Shown: piece after piece, positions 45,805 to 55,757 of the stretch
Layout: each line of letters begins with the position of its first letter
Numbering within the stretch: position 1 is the first letter of the stretch
Source: Miscanthus floridulus
Lineage: Eukaryota; Streptophyta; Magnoliopsida; Poales; Poaceae
Assembly: GCF_019320115.1 (NCBI RefSeq)
Contig: NC_089587.1
Span: forward strand, 87,934,939 to 87,998,938
Direction: 5' to 3'
DNA: 64,000 nucleotides
Translations under genes and position numbers: made by a program
The notes under the pieces: generated by a model
The model's input: the letters and a program-made list of their open reading frames with translations, nothing else
The model's database searches: none
What the model was told of the DNA's origin: nothing

Positions 45805-46610
45805 TCACTGAAGACAGACCATCGAGCCCAGGATGATAGCCATTATAGTTGCTATCCCCACTGTCGTCATCTTCTTCCGCTCTGAGGAAGTCATCGTCGT
45901 CCGACGAAGACGGCTGCACCGCCTAATCTTGAACCTCAACCACCCGCATGCGGGCAAGATAGCTGAGGGTCGGGAGCTCAGTGTGGACGATCTCGTGCTC
46001 CTACAGGAACAAAATCCCACATGGATCGTGAGACTGCGTAGGTTCCGGGATCACCAAAATCTTCTGATCCAGAATTAGCCCTGGATGAACACACCACGCA
46101 GCGATGAAAAGCTCACGGCCGTCCTCGACATCGACGCCATCCGCATCCATTGTGGTGAGCTCGACCATGGTGCAGGAGGAGTCAAACAGGTAATGCGCCA
46201 CCGCCTGGCTGACAACATGCGTCGGGACGCCCTTGATCCCAACCAGAACCCTGAAAGTGAAGCTACCCGCGGCCGCATTCGTAAATCTAGACCACCGCCT
46301 CTAGATGAGCGTGAATGGCGCTGCCTCCCTCGCGACTGGCATGCCGAGCACCACCACAAGATCCTCCCGGCGACGAAAACACACAATGAAGTCCTGTGGG
46401 GCATGCCGCAACATGGAAACAACGTCGTTGATGATCCCGAAATGGATGCGCAGGTAATGGCACACCATCATCGGGGAGACCGCCGACCTGGTGCCACCGA
46501 CCAACGCGACAAGTGCAAGTGACAATGCATCCTCCGCCACCTGGAGCTCCGCAGAGCGCGGCACCACCATGAGCTCGACGAACGGCCGCTCCTCACCAGC
46601 GGGCCTAGGG
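45805..46610 (-). pseudogene. Remnant of a grass hypothetical-protein gene (DUF4283-like)
   Basis: On the minus strand one frame, broken by nonsense codons, reads through MVVPRSAELQVAEDAL, DFIVCFRRREDLVVVLGMP, FTFRVLVGIKGVPTHV and REFLIAAWCVHP-like sequence to a Ser/Asp-rich acidic end. The order of an RNA-binding-like fold followed by the LVGIKGVP segment resembles a large grass-expanded family often annotated DUF4283; this is from memory and unverified. Stops replace expected residues, for example TAG near 46300 in place of Trp, then TAG near 46003 and 45927. It may have been captured by the neighbouring CACTA-like element. Confidence 0.5.
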
Positions 46611-47020
46611 TATGTTCCATATCTTGTAATATAATCTATTCTAGTGGTTTGTGGACTTGAGAAAATTTGTGATGAGTGCTATGTGTGTGATATGCATGTG
46701 TTGTATTTATTTTCATAAGGACCATACATGTTTAGAGTGGATTTGTATGATGTGATACTTTTATTTATTCCTTCTTTGTGTGATATATCTTGTCATATGC
46801 ATCACAGTTTTATTTTGTCACACACAGTTACACCCCACGGATGCAATGATTTAGGGGGGCTCTCCTATGTGTTTTAATTTATGCAATTGACATTTGAGGT
46901 CATTTTGTGAATTCTATTCATAAGCACATATTAAGAGGGAGCCTCTCATAAATCATTAAACGCAAAAGCTCTAGTGTTTAATATCTTTTTATAAGCTTTA
47001 ATCAAGTTGTCATTAATCAC
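46611..47020 (+). other. Sirevirus C3 3' untranslated region, truncated
   Basis: It has the character of a Sirevirus 3' tail, comparable with 57475-58060: CACACAGTTACACCCCACGG, GATTTAGGGGGGCTCTC and AAGAGGGAGCCTCTCATAAAT all have counterparts there. The upstream coding part is missing; the element is cut at about 46610 next to the gene remnant. Confidence 0.75.
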
Positions 47021-47035
47021 CAAAAAGGGGGAGAT
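47021..47035 (+). other. Polypurine tract of C3
   Basis: CAAAAAGGGGGAGAT precedes the LTR start TGAAAGTGCATC at 47036, as in C1 and C5. Confidence 0.88.
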
Positions 47036-48121
47036 TGAAAGTGCATCAAGCCTTTTAGTGGGTTTTTGATGGTTGAATGACAATATGATTAAAGGTCTAA
47101 CCCGTTTGCTAAGTGTTGGACAGAAAAATGGGTAATCTCACAGGTACTTAATGAAAGCCAAAATGATGTATTGTTGTATAAACAATCTAGTTCAAACACA
47201 AGACAACAATGCAAATATAATTCTTGCAAGGCTCATTCATTGTGGGATTTTGATGACTCACATGAAAGCAAGCACGTTGAGAAATAATTAATGAACATGA
47301 GGGATTGCACATGGAATGGTCTCACTTTCTAAAGCTTGCCACATTAAAAGACAATTGAGCTTCAAGGAAGATTCAACACAAGGTGTGACTTATTGGCTTC
47401 AGATAGTGAAGATAGTAAGGAAAGGCTTCGAGGTACTAAGCAAGGGTGAAGGGCAAGCGATGGCTTGGTGACCGAGGAACCTAACTAGGGTGAAGAAGGA
47501 AGTACTTACATTTAGTTGAGACACTAATCAAACCATGATGGTCATATTGAAGTGGAGGATCAAATCTTGGATGAATTGTTGAAGTGACTTGATACATTTG
47601 AAGTTAACTCACATTTATTGTTTGGAATCAAGTCACATGCTCAAGATGGCTATGCTCAAGGAGAAAATCAAGATTGACATGTTGACACCCTCACTTGATG
47701 AAGATTGAAAGCTATGGCATTTGGTTTGAAGAAAATCAACTCAAGCGATTCAAATTCCTTTCTCATTTGATCTTGAGTAAATAGGTATGCTGTACTATTA
47801 AGAGGGATGCATCATGTTGATAGGTGACTATTCATAAGTGTTCAAGTCAACCCATGTGAGGCTTGAATGAAAGAGTGACACTAGAGCTAACTTGACCTAG
47901 CTGTAGCAGCAAATATCGGACGTGTCTGGTATGATACCAGACGTGTTCGGTATTGGGCTGACCACAGCAACCTTCTCGGTGTTCTTAGTTTCGTTCATCG
48001 AGAGTTTCAACTAACGTTGGGACTTCCGAGGGTTGGGAGTTCTGGCAAATGTTGGGAGTTCCGATGCCTCACACGTGCCACTGACTTAGTGACCATTAGC
48101 GGTGTGCAGGCACGTGTTTGG
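47036..48121 (+). mobile_element. Sirevirus C3 LTR, truncated by C4
   Basis: It begins TGAAAGTGCATCAAGCC and resembles the C5 LTR (58075) in its first bases and overall plan. Near 47925-47975 it carries an inverted pair of the CGGACGTGTCTGGTAT type, and near 48010-48075 several GTTGGGAGTTCCG-type repeats. It ends abruptly at 48121 where the C4 LTR begins, most simply by insertion of C4. TTTGG would be the target site, but the partner copy has been lost. Confidence 0.82.
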
Positions 48122-49645
48122 TGAAAGCATCTAGGCCCTAGTTGGGTTTCGGTGAATAATGACAATATAAGATTACTATGACTAACGTGTGTTTTGCAGA
48201 GGCAATTAAGTTAGGTCATGGTAATGGAGATCGATTGGACAATCATGGATGTCATGCCCCTACGATGGAAATTATTTCAGTTTTCAAAGGATGGACGAAA
48301 AATGTTAAGGATGACTAGTTCTAAGTGTCGATTGGAGTTGGAGAGACACTTAGAGTAGTTTAGGACTTTGTTTTTCCTTTGGCCGTACTATTAAGGGGGG
48401 TATGGATGGGTACCTTGACCTAGGTGAGTCTAGTGAGTTAGGTGTGGTGCACACTTGCTAAGTCTAGCACTAGGTAGCTCCAACAAAGCCCTTAGATCCT
48501 ATGGAGCAAACTTCATTCACATATGATCGAGAGTTGGAAGTGAATGGAGGGTCAAATACTGACCGGACGCTGGCTTCGGTGTGACCGAACGCTGGCGCAG
48601 AGTCTGGTCAGTTCATTTGACCGAGAAGAAATCATTCGGTGCGACCGGACGCTGGAAGGTCATGTGACCGGACGCTGAGAGCCAGTGTCTGGTCGACTCC
48701 AGTAAGGTTCCAGAGAGGGAAAATCGTGACCGGACGCGTCCGGTCAGTGCTGACCGGGCGCTGGCAGCGTCCGGTCACACTATAATCACTGGAGTTCGGG
48801 TTGAACTGACCAGAGCATCTGGTCAATATGACCGGAGCGTCCGGTCACCCCACAGAGGCACATAACGGTTCGTTTTTTAGCCCATGTTATAAATAGAAAC
48901 TCCACTCGTGTGTGGAGTTACTTTTGCTCATTTCAACAGCTGAAACACACCTTAGAGAGTGCCAAGAAGAGCAAGGTCCTAGTGAGGTGATTGAGATTTG
49001 AGAATCCCAAAGAGAGCCCTCATTAGTGAGATCAAGAGTAGCAAAGTGTGCATCCACCCTTCTCCCTAGGCTTGTCGTGGTCAAGTGAGAGTTCATGCTT
49101 GTTACTCTTGGTGATCGCCATTACCTAGATGGCTTGGTGGTGATTGGAGAGCTTGGTGATCATCCAGAGAGCTTGTGGATGACCCAACTCAAGTTGTGAG
49201 CGGTTGTGGGTGATTCACCGCAACGGAGTGTCAAAGAATCAACCCATAGAGAGCACTTGATCCTTGCGCGGATAAAGGGGGAGCTACACCCTTGCGTGGG
49301 TGCTCCAACGAGGACTAGTGGGGAGTGGCGACTCTCCGATACCTTAGCAAAACATCACCACGTTCCTCCTTCTCTATTTACTTTGAGCATTTACTTTGAG
49401 TATTTCCTTTGAGCAATTACTTTGAGTATTTACATTGAGCAATTTAATTCTTGTCTTTACAATTCATAGAATTGCCATGCTAGAGTAGGATTGGAACTTA
49501 GGTTGCCAGTCATTTGTGCGATAGAACAACTAGAAACACTTTTTAGGCACAAGGGGTTAATTGGGCTAACCGTAGGATTTAATTATTGCAAAGAAATTTA
49601 GAATTAGCCCAATTCACCCCCCTCTTGGGCATCTTGATCCTTTCA
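48122..49645 (+). mobile_element. 5' LTR of Sirevirus C4 (1524 bp)
   Basis: TGAAAGCATCTAGG ... GATCCTTTCA has TG...CA termini and is followed by a PBS and gag. The region 48559-48847 holds about eleven copies of TGACCGGACGCTGG or its inverse, including a perfect 20-bp palindrome at 48727-48746. The matching 3' LTR is absent; the element is chimeric downstream. The LTR family differs from those of C1, C3 and C5. Confidence 0.92.
48559..48847. repeat. Palindromic motif cluster in the C4 LTR
   Basis: About eleven copies of TGACCGGACGCTGG in direct or inverted orientation in 290 bp. Inverted pairs give TGACCGGACGCGTCCGGTCA (48727-48746), TGACCAGAGCATCTGGTCA (48808) and TGACCGGAGCGTCCGGTCA (48829). 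Spacing is irregular, so it is not a simple tandem repeat. A DNA-binding site array is a reasonable reading. Confidence 0.75.
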
Positions 49646-49647
49646 AT

Positions 49648-49660
49648 TGGTATTAGAGCC
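49648..49660 (+). other. Primer-binding site of C4
   Basis: TGGTATTAGAGCC lies two bases after the LTR end and differs by one transition from TGGTATCAGAGCC. Confidence 0.9.
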
Positions 49661-49698
49661 TCGTGCTCACATATTTAGGCTTAACCACCTAGTGAAAG

Positions 49699-51436
49699 AT
49701 GTCTCATGGGGATGGACCACCTCCTATCTTTGAGGGGGATGATTTTCCATATTGGAAAATTCGCATAGAGGCGTATCTAGAAGCTCTAGATGTTGGAATA
49801 CTTAGAGCCGCCTCACAAGGTTTCCCAAAACCTCGGGATGCCGCACACCCACAAGGCGATGAGTTGAACTATGAGAAATGGAATGCAAAGGCTACAAACA
49901 CCATATTTAGAGGCCTTTGTAAAGATGTGTTCAACCGGGTAAGGAACCACAAAGACACCCATGCACTATGGTCGGACGTTTGTGCGCTCCATGAGGGAAC
50001 AAAGAGTGAGTGTGAGGAACGCTATCATCTTGTCATGAAAAAGCTCAACTCTTTTGAAATGCTTCCTAAAGAATGTGCTAATGAAATGTATTCATGTTTG
50101 AATGTTCTTATAGAGGAAGTCAATGGGCTTGGACTCACTCAAATGCAACCATCCGATGTTGTAAGAAAGATTTTGAGTGTTCTCCCCATTGACAAATATG
50201 GGCATATTGTGACCGTGCTACATCAAGGTGATCTTTCCACCGCTACACCGACATAAATCTTGGGGAAGATCAATGCTCATAAGATGTACATGCACATCAC
50301 ACCTCAAGATGGCTCATCCTCTACAAAGAAGAAAGAAAAAGACTTAGCATTCAAAGCTAGCCAAGAGAAAGGCAAAGCAAGGCTTGAGTATGAGAGCTCA
50401 AGTGATGATGAAGTTGATGATGAAAGCCTTGCTCTCATGGTGAAAAAAACTACCAAGATGCTAAAGAAGCTCAACAAGAGTGGCATCAAGTTCGATGGCA
50501 AGAAGAAGAAGTTCTTCACAAGCTTAAGAAGAAAGCCAATCTCCGAGATGGATTGCTACAATTATGGTGAACTTGGTCATCTAGCTCACCAATGCACAAA
50601 TCCCAAGAAAGACAAGTTCAAGAACAAGAATAAGGGCAAGAAAGATGACTCAAGCAATGAAGATGAAGATGAGAAGAAAAAGAACAAGCCATACAAGAAG
50701 AGAGATGGCAAGAAGGACTTCCACAAGAAGAAGAAGAGTGGAAAGGCTTACATCGTCGGTGATTGGCTAATGGACATTGATTCATCTAGTGGATCATCTG
50801 ATGATGATAGTGACGACGAGAAGGTGGCTGCTATTGTTATTGATTCTTCATCATCACCACCACCATCATCCTCTACACACCTATGCCTTATGGCCAAAGG
50901 TGAATGAAAGGTATCACATGATGATGATAGTAGTGGTGATGATCATGCTCATAACGATGATAGTGATAGTGATAGCGATGATGATGAATATGAATCACCT
51001 TCTTATGATGATCTTGCTAAATTGCTAAAGAAATACACTAAGATCATTATAAAGACTAGAGCTAAAAATGAAAAGCTTGAGATTAAGAATGATTCTCTTT
51101 TAGCTAAATGTGATGTAGCGGAAAAGGCTAATGTTGAGCTTAGAGAAGCAAATGATGCTATGTCATCCAAACTCAAGGAGCTCAAATCTTCTAAGAAAGA
51201 GCTTAAAGATAAACATGATAAACTTGAGTGGGTGCACAATGAGCTCATCACTAGCCACAACAAGCTAAAAGATGAATATACTACTCTTAAGATTAATCAT
51301 GATAATTTTGTTATTGCTCAAGAATTTCTATCAAATGAGCCACATGATGCTACTAACCATGTTGTTAAGATTGATATAGCTACATCATGTGATGACTTGA
51401 TCATTGAGAGCATTGAGCAAGGTTCTAGTAGCAAGG
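49699..51436 (+). pseudogene. gag: C4 gag, long and nearly intact
   Basis: ATG at 49699 (MSHGDGPPPIFEGDDFPYW) opens one frame of about 580 codons, broken only by TAA at 50254-50256 and TGA at about 50905. The copia gag core spans residues 1-180. A Lys-rich segment and a nucleocapsid knuckle CYNYGELGHLAHQC follow, in which the second Cys is Tyr, so zinc binding is probably lost. Lys/Asp/Ser-rich linkers come next, and a long predicted coiled coil (about residues 435-560, repeated Lys, Glu and Leu). Sirevirus Gag proteins are known for such coiled coils. The 3' end and all of pol are lost where a gypsy LTR joins at 51437. Confidence 0.9.
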
Positions 51437-53947
51437 TGTAACATCCCAGATGTTAAAAAAATAATTAAGAAGGTGATCATGTCATCATTATGCATAATCA
51501 TCATGCATCAACTCATGAATGCATTTCATGTTTATATTATAGCATGCAAATGTTATTTTATGGAGTGTTTTATATATTACCTGAAATAATGTTAATAATA
51601 ATGATTATGAAACTTTGTGAATTTTTAATGTGGGAATCTATTAAACAATTCAAATTCTTCCTTAATAAAGTTTAAAGTATTAAATTGATGCTTTACATTG
51701 GAATCAAAGTTATGTTGTGTTTTTTAATTTTAATAATTTTTGTTGCAATGCTTGGTGTGAACCTTGTTTTATGATATAGTGATATTGGTTGAATGAAATT
51801 GAGTTAAGTTTTAACCACCAAAAATGACTAAATAACAGTTTTTGGAAATTCTATAAATTCAATTTTCAATATATACATTTCGTCGGAATTCTACAATTTT
51901 TAAACCATCAAGAATTTGAGGTTGATCCTTAAAGCAAAGTTGAAGAGCTCATCAAGGTAAACAAGTTTGCTTTAAGGAGCAAAATGAGATGTTGAACAGT
52001 TTGGGAGTAATTTGAGAACAATAAAATCTGCTCTTTGCTACAGTAACCTGCCATGAGCTCCTTCTCTTCTTCCCTCTCTGTTCATCGCCGTCGCCGTGTC
52101 CTCTCGGCGTCTTCTCGAGCTGAGCCGTGCAGGCAGTTCATTGGCTAGCCCGAGCTGCTCCTGGCCAAGTTGGATACTTCTTCTCTTCTTAAGGCACTAG
52201 AATCGGCTGACGCAGCCACTGCCTTTTCTGGTTCTTCCTCGCAGCGCCACCGTCGGTCATCTTCTGCTCACTAGAAATTGGCCTCAACTGAGCAGTCTCA
52301 AGACAATTCCTCTCTCTCTTAGCTTCACTTGCTCCTTGCGCTGCTCCCTCATCCATATGCGCTACTGCTACCTGTCAGAATCACCCGTGCGCTGGGATTT
52401 TGCTGTGGCCGAGCCGCCATGGCCGTCGTCATCGCTTGCGCCGAGCTCCATCACGTCATCGCTTCTGTCAGTTGATCAATCATGTCGTGGTGAGCGTGCT
52501 TGATCTCCTATGAACCCTATGTTCACCTTTCTGAGGCTGCAGCAGCCATTCCACCGCCGCCGTTCATGCTACGACCAGCCGCTCTGCCACCGAGCCTCGG
52601 GCTCATGTGGCCAGGCCGTCACGGGCCGCTACCGGCCGAGCTACGGCCACCCTCAGGCTCGCCTTGCCACCCCATCGCTCGACCACCCCTCCAATTGACA
52701 CCGGCGAGTCTTCACCGGCCGAAAATCAAGCCTCTCCGGCGTCCTCTGTTCTTCAAAATCGCGACAGGGACTTCGCGCAGCAATATGAACTAATACAAGG
52801 GCCTAAATGCGAAGAGCGTGACTCAGGTGAATAGTTCGCTACAGGGTTTTTCTTTTTCTTTTTCTATTTTCAGCTGAAACTTGTGAATTTGATTACTATT
52901 TATTGGTGCATGCTAAAATCATGAAACTTTTTGTGTAGCCTCTTCATGATGTCCTCTATATAGGAAAAATATGAAACCTTGAAAATCAATAGTTTTTGGA
53001 TGCTTAAAAATTAGCTCTTTTAATTAATAAATGCTTGTTGTGTGATTTTTATAGGCCAAAATAAATATCCAATGACCATGAAACTTTTATTGTATCTGTT
53101 TATTGTTAAAGCCTACCTCCACAAAAAGTTTGGGATTAATTTGATGATGTTTAATTATACTCTTATTTATATGCCTTAATTATTAGTTACTAATTGTCAA
53201 AATGATAAACATAAATCATGAGATGTCCTGAATGGTTTTTGGAGTTGATTATAGATCATGAAACACCCCACCCCTGCTGTGTCATGGCCAAGTGATTACC
53301 TTCGTGATATGTTTATGTTCACCCTTTAGTTAATAATTCTAAATGACTTAATTAAGAATTTCATTAGTAAATGCATGTTAATAAACTTGATTGCTTCTTA
53401 GATGCAACCTCTTGGGTAAAAAGTAAAAGTTATACATTTCCTTGTATATTGTTGATACATATCTTTTCATGATGAGGCTTTAGTTGGTAAGCATGTATGA
53501 TAAGTGAACCTTTGATTTGTTAGAAGAACGACTAAAAATGCTTTATGATAATTACTTGTAACTATACCGCGAAGGAAAGTTGTATTCAAGTTGTTAATTT
53601 TACATCCATCATCGAGCATCAGGTTTTATATCTCACATCATGTTAAACATGGCATTGTTACTACGTGTAGTGAACGAAGGTGAGCACGTGGTAGTTAATC
53701 AAGTTGTGGAAGAAGTTAATCCGTCTGTGGAGGTTGGAATTGAGATAGGTGGAATGACTCTGGAACCTAACTTTTCCGTCAACGAAGGCAAGCCCCGAAT
53801 GCATTTAAACCTACCTTGTGATTTACAAATTGATTTTGCTTTTGCTTTTCTTTACTGCATTAAGTGATTAGGAATTAAGTGAAAACCTAATTGGTGCATT
53901 ACCAACCTTGTTTTTCCATATCTACCTTATTACCAGTTTTAATTCAT
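51437..53947 (+). mobile_element. Truncated gypsy LTR
   Basis: It starts TGTAACATCCCAGATG, the gypsy LTR start of this window, directly inside C4 gag. An AT-rich part, a GC-rich island (about 52010-52830) and an AT-rich part with the GGCAAGCCCCGAA block (53789) follow; the last corresponds to GGCAAGCCCCGAAGCAT at 7330 in G1. The remaining third, including the hairpin and the terminus, is missing. At about 53948 the sequence passes straight into copia pol. A deletion therefore removed the LTR end together with neighbouring DNA. Confidence 0.8.
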
Positions 53948-54736
53948 ATACACCAATGACATGTTGAAGAAATTTGACATGGACAAGGCCAAGCCCATCA
54001 AGAGACCTATGCCAACCAATAGACATCTCGATCTTGATCAAGGAGGAAAGGACATCGATCAAAAGGTATATCGCTCCATGATTGGATCCCTCCTTTACAT
54101 TTGTGCATCTAGGCCCGATACTATGCTTAGCGTGTGCATGTGTGCAAGATTTCAAGCTAATCCAAAAGAATGTCATTTGATGGCTGTTAAGAGAATTTTT
54201 TGGTATTTAGTGCACACTCCTAATCTTGGCTTGTGGTATCCTAAGGGCTCCACTTTTGAGTTACTTAGCTATTCCGATTCAGATTATGCCGGTTGTAAAG
54301 TAAATCGAAAGAGCACCACTAGGACTTACCAATTTATTTGTAGATCTTTGGTGTCTTGGAGCTCTAAGAAGCAAAACACTATTGCTTTGTCCACCACTGA
54401 GGCCGAGTATGTGGTGGCTGGTTCTTGCTGTGCCCAACTACTTTAGATGAAGCAAACTCTCAAAGACTTTGGTTGTGAGCTAACCAAGATTCCTATTTTG
54501 TGTGACAACAAGAGTGCCATTAAGTTGGCAAACAACCCCATAAACCACTCTCAAACAAAGCACATAGACATCTAGTATCACTTTTGGAGAGACCATAAAG
54601 CCAAAGGAGATATCGCAATTCATCATGTGAGCACCGAAAAGCAACTTGCCGATATCTTCACAAAGCCCTTAGATGAGTCAAGATTTTGTGCTTTGAGGAG
54701 TGAGCTAAATATCATTGATTCTCATAACGTGGCTTA
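53948..54736 (+). pseudogene. pol: 3' end of C5 pol (reverse transcriptase end and RNase H)
   Basis: It opens within reverse transcriptase at YTNDMLKKFDMDKAKPI and continues IGSLLYICASRPD, then RNase H with [38 protein letters not shown] and ADIFTKPLDESRF, to TAA at 54736. Lesions are a TAG at about 54444 and a TAG at about 54573. It could belong to C4 or C5. I assign it to C5 because it is continuous with the third ORF, PPT and LTR that follow, while the gypsy LTR break lies on its left. Confidence 0.85.
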
Positions 54737-55118
54737 ATGTCTTGCACATACTTTGATTGATCTAGATAGGAGAAAACATTTGTGAAAATATTGAGTGATA
54801 CTTTCAAAATCTACTTTATAGTTTTCATGTGTGACTATTGCTTTGTGGTGGTTGAATGAAAACTAGTCACACCCGAAAATGTTAGTGTCCATCATATTTT
54901 TGCCCCACATAGCGTGGTAAGTTCAAGTTTGGGGTTTTTCAGTTTCTTTGTGTTGGAAGTCCTAACGTAGGTCAGAACTCCCGACGGCCAGGGGTCTCGG
55001 CTCGTGCCAAAACTCCCGACATGGATCTGGACAACGTTGTTTTGATCGCATTTTGACTGCGCCAGAAGTCTTAACCTAGGTTAAAACATTTTCACTCGGC
55101 TAGGCCCATTACCGCTCA
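54737..55118 (+). promoter_or_regulatory. Intergenic segment of C5 with LTR-type motifs
   Basis: Non-coding stretch after pol. From about 54948 to 55075 it contains TTGGAAGTCCTAACG, AGAACTCCCGACG, AAAACTCCCGACATG and AGAAGTCTTAACC. These are the same GGAAGTCCCGAC-type motif that crowds the C5 LTR at 58429-58740. A CT-rich leader follows. This is what a promoter for the third ORF could look like; there is no direct evidence of transcription. Confidence 0.5.
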
Positions 55119-55757
55119 GTGATTTCTGCTCCCACCTACCCATCCTTGACTCCATCGCCCCCACTCTCGCACAGCCCCACCGCCGCCGCTCCTGTCCGCC
55201 ACTCCGGTCAGCACTCCCGGTGGCTAGTGACCCCGACACCTCCGGCGGCTACCTCTAGCGACCCTCCTCCTCCTCATCCATCTCTAGAAGTCCTGGCACT
55301 GCCCTGCTCTTCTCCTTCTCTAGTTCAACCACGTCGTCCTACGGTGGTGTGGATTCTGTTTGTGGAGGTGCTCGTGCTCGTGGATTTGCTTTGTAGAGGC
55401 TACTCTCACTACGGATTTCATGCTTCTTCGCTCTCCTCCCTAGCCTTCAAGGTACTACCATGGTGCCCTAACCCTAATGTTAATGTACCTTGTGATTTGC
55501 CTCTATTCTTCTTCTGTTTCTCCTCCTCTACCTTCCTTGTGTGGATGCATGTCTCGATGTGGCATCTCGTGAACGGATTTGTGACCTCACGCATTAGGAG
55601 TCCCAATCCTAGCTGGAAGTCCCAACCGTCGGGACTTCTGGCTCCGGCCGGGACTTCTAACCCCAAGGTCTCCCATCCATTCTTGCTACTCCATGTCTAG
55701 ATGTTTGTTCCCTTCTCTTGCCTTGGTTCTTAGTTTTGCTTCGTGTTTTTCGCAGCC
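55119..55757 (+). other. CT-rich leader of the C5 third ORF with a predicted intron (55452-55755)
   Basis: CT- and C-rich sequence as in plant 5' leaders, open in one frame by composition only. A donor TTCAAG|GTACTACC (55452) and a strong acceptor, a pyrimidine tract ending TTTTTCGCAG|CC (55755), would place the intron just before ATGGACGG. Inside the intron a further inverted motif pair occurs (GGAAGTCCCAAC and GTCGGGACTTC, 55614-55640, plus CCGGGACTTCT). Confidence 0.5.

Noticed and set aside
48559..48847. Possible CRISPR-like or satellite array
   Set aside because: The motif copies have irregular spacing and mixed orientation, lie in a defined LTR, and the genome is a plant.
55119..55700. 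193-codon ORF before the C5 third ORF
   Set aside because: It starts at GTG, has the CT-rich composition of a leader, and spans a likely intron. The protein is low-complexity.
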